Below, in pieces: positions 6,807-7,168 of a DNA stretch of 7,168 nucleotides. The stretch is from an uncultured Flammeovirgaceae bacterium (GTDB lineage Bacteria > Bacteroidota > Bacteroidia > Cytophagales > Cyclobacteriaceae). Both the position numbers and the translations under genes were made by a program. How positions within the stretch are numbered: the first letter of the stretch is position 1; the number at the start of each line of letters is the position of its first letter. The notes under the pieces are model-generated. The model was given only the letters and a program-made list of their open reading frames with translations. It was not told the DNA's origin and did no database searches. Location: contig CAMLLI010000206.1 in the NCBI GenBank assembly GCA_946480685.1, positions 1 to 7,168 on the forward strand, read 5' to 3'.

Positions 6807-6932
6807 TCAGTAGTCATCGTTTTGTTCTATGTTTGAATTGGCATTCACTTCTGACTGCGGAATCGGGAACAACGTTGATCCGTATGGCACTCTTTCACCG
6901 CTGAATGTTAATTCGCGTTTTTTATTTAGACG
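6807..6932 (-). pseudogene. Remnant of a SusD/RagB-family lipoprotein gene (C-terminal tail)
   Basis: On the minus strand 41 codons end at TGA 6807-6809 and read KRELTFSGERVPYG, then STLFPIPQSEVNANSNIEQN and DDY. The pattern LFPIP..E...NPN..QN.GY is the classic end of SusD/RagB proteins, the outer-membrane glycan-binding lipoproteins that partner SusC transporters. Upstream the frame hits TAG at 6933-6935, and the preceding 150 bases show no SusD features in any frame. The normal protein has about 450-600 residues, so more than 90 percent is gone. It is a fossil and should make no product. The A6 run beside the break (6918-6923 on plus is T6) may mark one of several lesions. No SusC gene is visible. 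Confidence 0.78.
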
Positions 6933-6935
6933 CTA

Positions 6936-7093
6936 CGGGATTAAATCGATAAAGATATATAGTATGCAATATTGCAATCAGTATTTAAAGCGTTCGAAGA
7001 CTTACCAAAGAAATCGCTTGACAACTCTAACCATCCCGAACGAAATTTGAGTGGTACTTGTACCTTGTTTCTGGTTCTATATATCCTTAAAGA
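6936..7093. other. Unassigned stretch between the SusD remnant and the permease tail
   Basis: Nothing recognisable is here. On minus, one frame stays open for 50 codons directly after the permease stop (starting SLRIYRTRNKVQV), but its composition fits no family. A plus-strand frame at 6829-7050 overlaps the SusD tail antisense and is not credible as a gene. Confidence 0.4.
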
Positions 7094-7168
7094 CTATTCA
7101 CTTTTCAACGTAGTGGCTGGGTTGATTCTTGCCAGTGTCAGCGTGAGGTAGCCTAATGTAATCCACGA
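7094..7168 (-). CDS. C-terminal end of an FtsX-family ABC transporter permease, runs off right edge
   Basis: Only the last 24 codons are in the window, open to the edge and ending with TAG at 7094-7096. They read SWITLGYLTLTLARINPATT then LKSE. Bacteroidota MacB/FtsX-type permeases characteristically end in a last membrane helix followed by (Y)Q..KAA..NPV.SLR.E; here T, Y, A, NP, L and SE fall at the matching spacing. Such permeases sit in the inner membrane and export peptides or drugs or drive envelope remodelling. The identity rests on a very short piece. It would be transcribed toward the SusD remnant and the hairpin. Confidence 0.6.
   Translation of the reverse strand, partial: SWITLGYLTLTLARINPATTLKSE

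Noticed and set aside
6829..7050. 73-codon plus-strand frame
   Set aside because: It is antisense to the SusD-like tail, has no recognisable motif, and its composition is not protein-like.

Overview
The window looks like a chromosome segment of an environmental Bacteroidota bacterium, probably of a Mucilaginibacter, Pedobacter, Chitinophaga or Dyadobacter type. This rests on four things: a Reg_prop/Y_Y_Y sensor of the kind found in hybrid two-component systems, a SusD-like C-terminal tail, an FtsX-permease tail ending in the NP..LKSE form common in this phylum, and moderate A+T content with start codons mostly lacking strong Shine-Dalgarno sequences. The genus is inference.

Layout. (1) Positions 1-2324, minus strand: the first 774 codons of a large periplasmic sensor with two seven-bladed propellers and the start of a Y_Y_Y domain. 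The frame is uninterrupted and runs off the left edge, so the kinase/regulator half lies outside. (2) 2325-2876: a 552-base divergent intergenic region with candidate promoter elements, an inverted repeat and short coding-like scraps. (3) 2877-3620, plus strand: a rifamycin ADP-ribosyltransferase (Arr) domain fused behind an extra helical, TPR-like N-terminal domain. (4) 3785-4620, minus strand: a secreted Fes/IroE-type alpha/beta-hydrolase esterase, intact except for a one-base frameshift about 50 codons before its natural end. (5) 4810-5547 and 5594-6538, plus strand: an AraC-family regulator and a zinc-free medium-chain NADPH:quinone-type oxidoreductase, probably one operon. (6) 6539-7168: a decayed region with a strong hairpin, the last about 41 codons of a SusD-like gene (minus strand) and, at the right edge, the last 24 codons of an FtsX-family ABC permease (minus strand).

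How they fit together. The middle of the window reads as an accessory or stress-response patch: drug modification (Arr), an exported esterase, and a redox enzyme under a likely local AraC regulator. It is flanked by a polysaccharide-sensing regulator and by debris of a SusD-type glycan-uptake locus. The most notable items are the fused Arr protein, the single-base break in the esterase, and the SusD remnant with its neighbouring hairpin. I see no CRISPR array, tRNA, rRNA, complete insertion sequence or clearly new multi-gene system.
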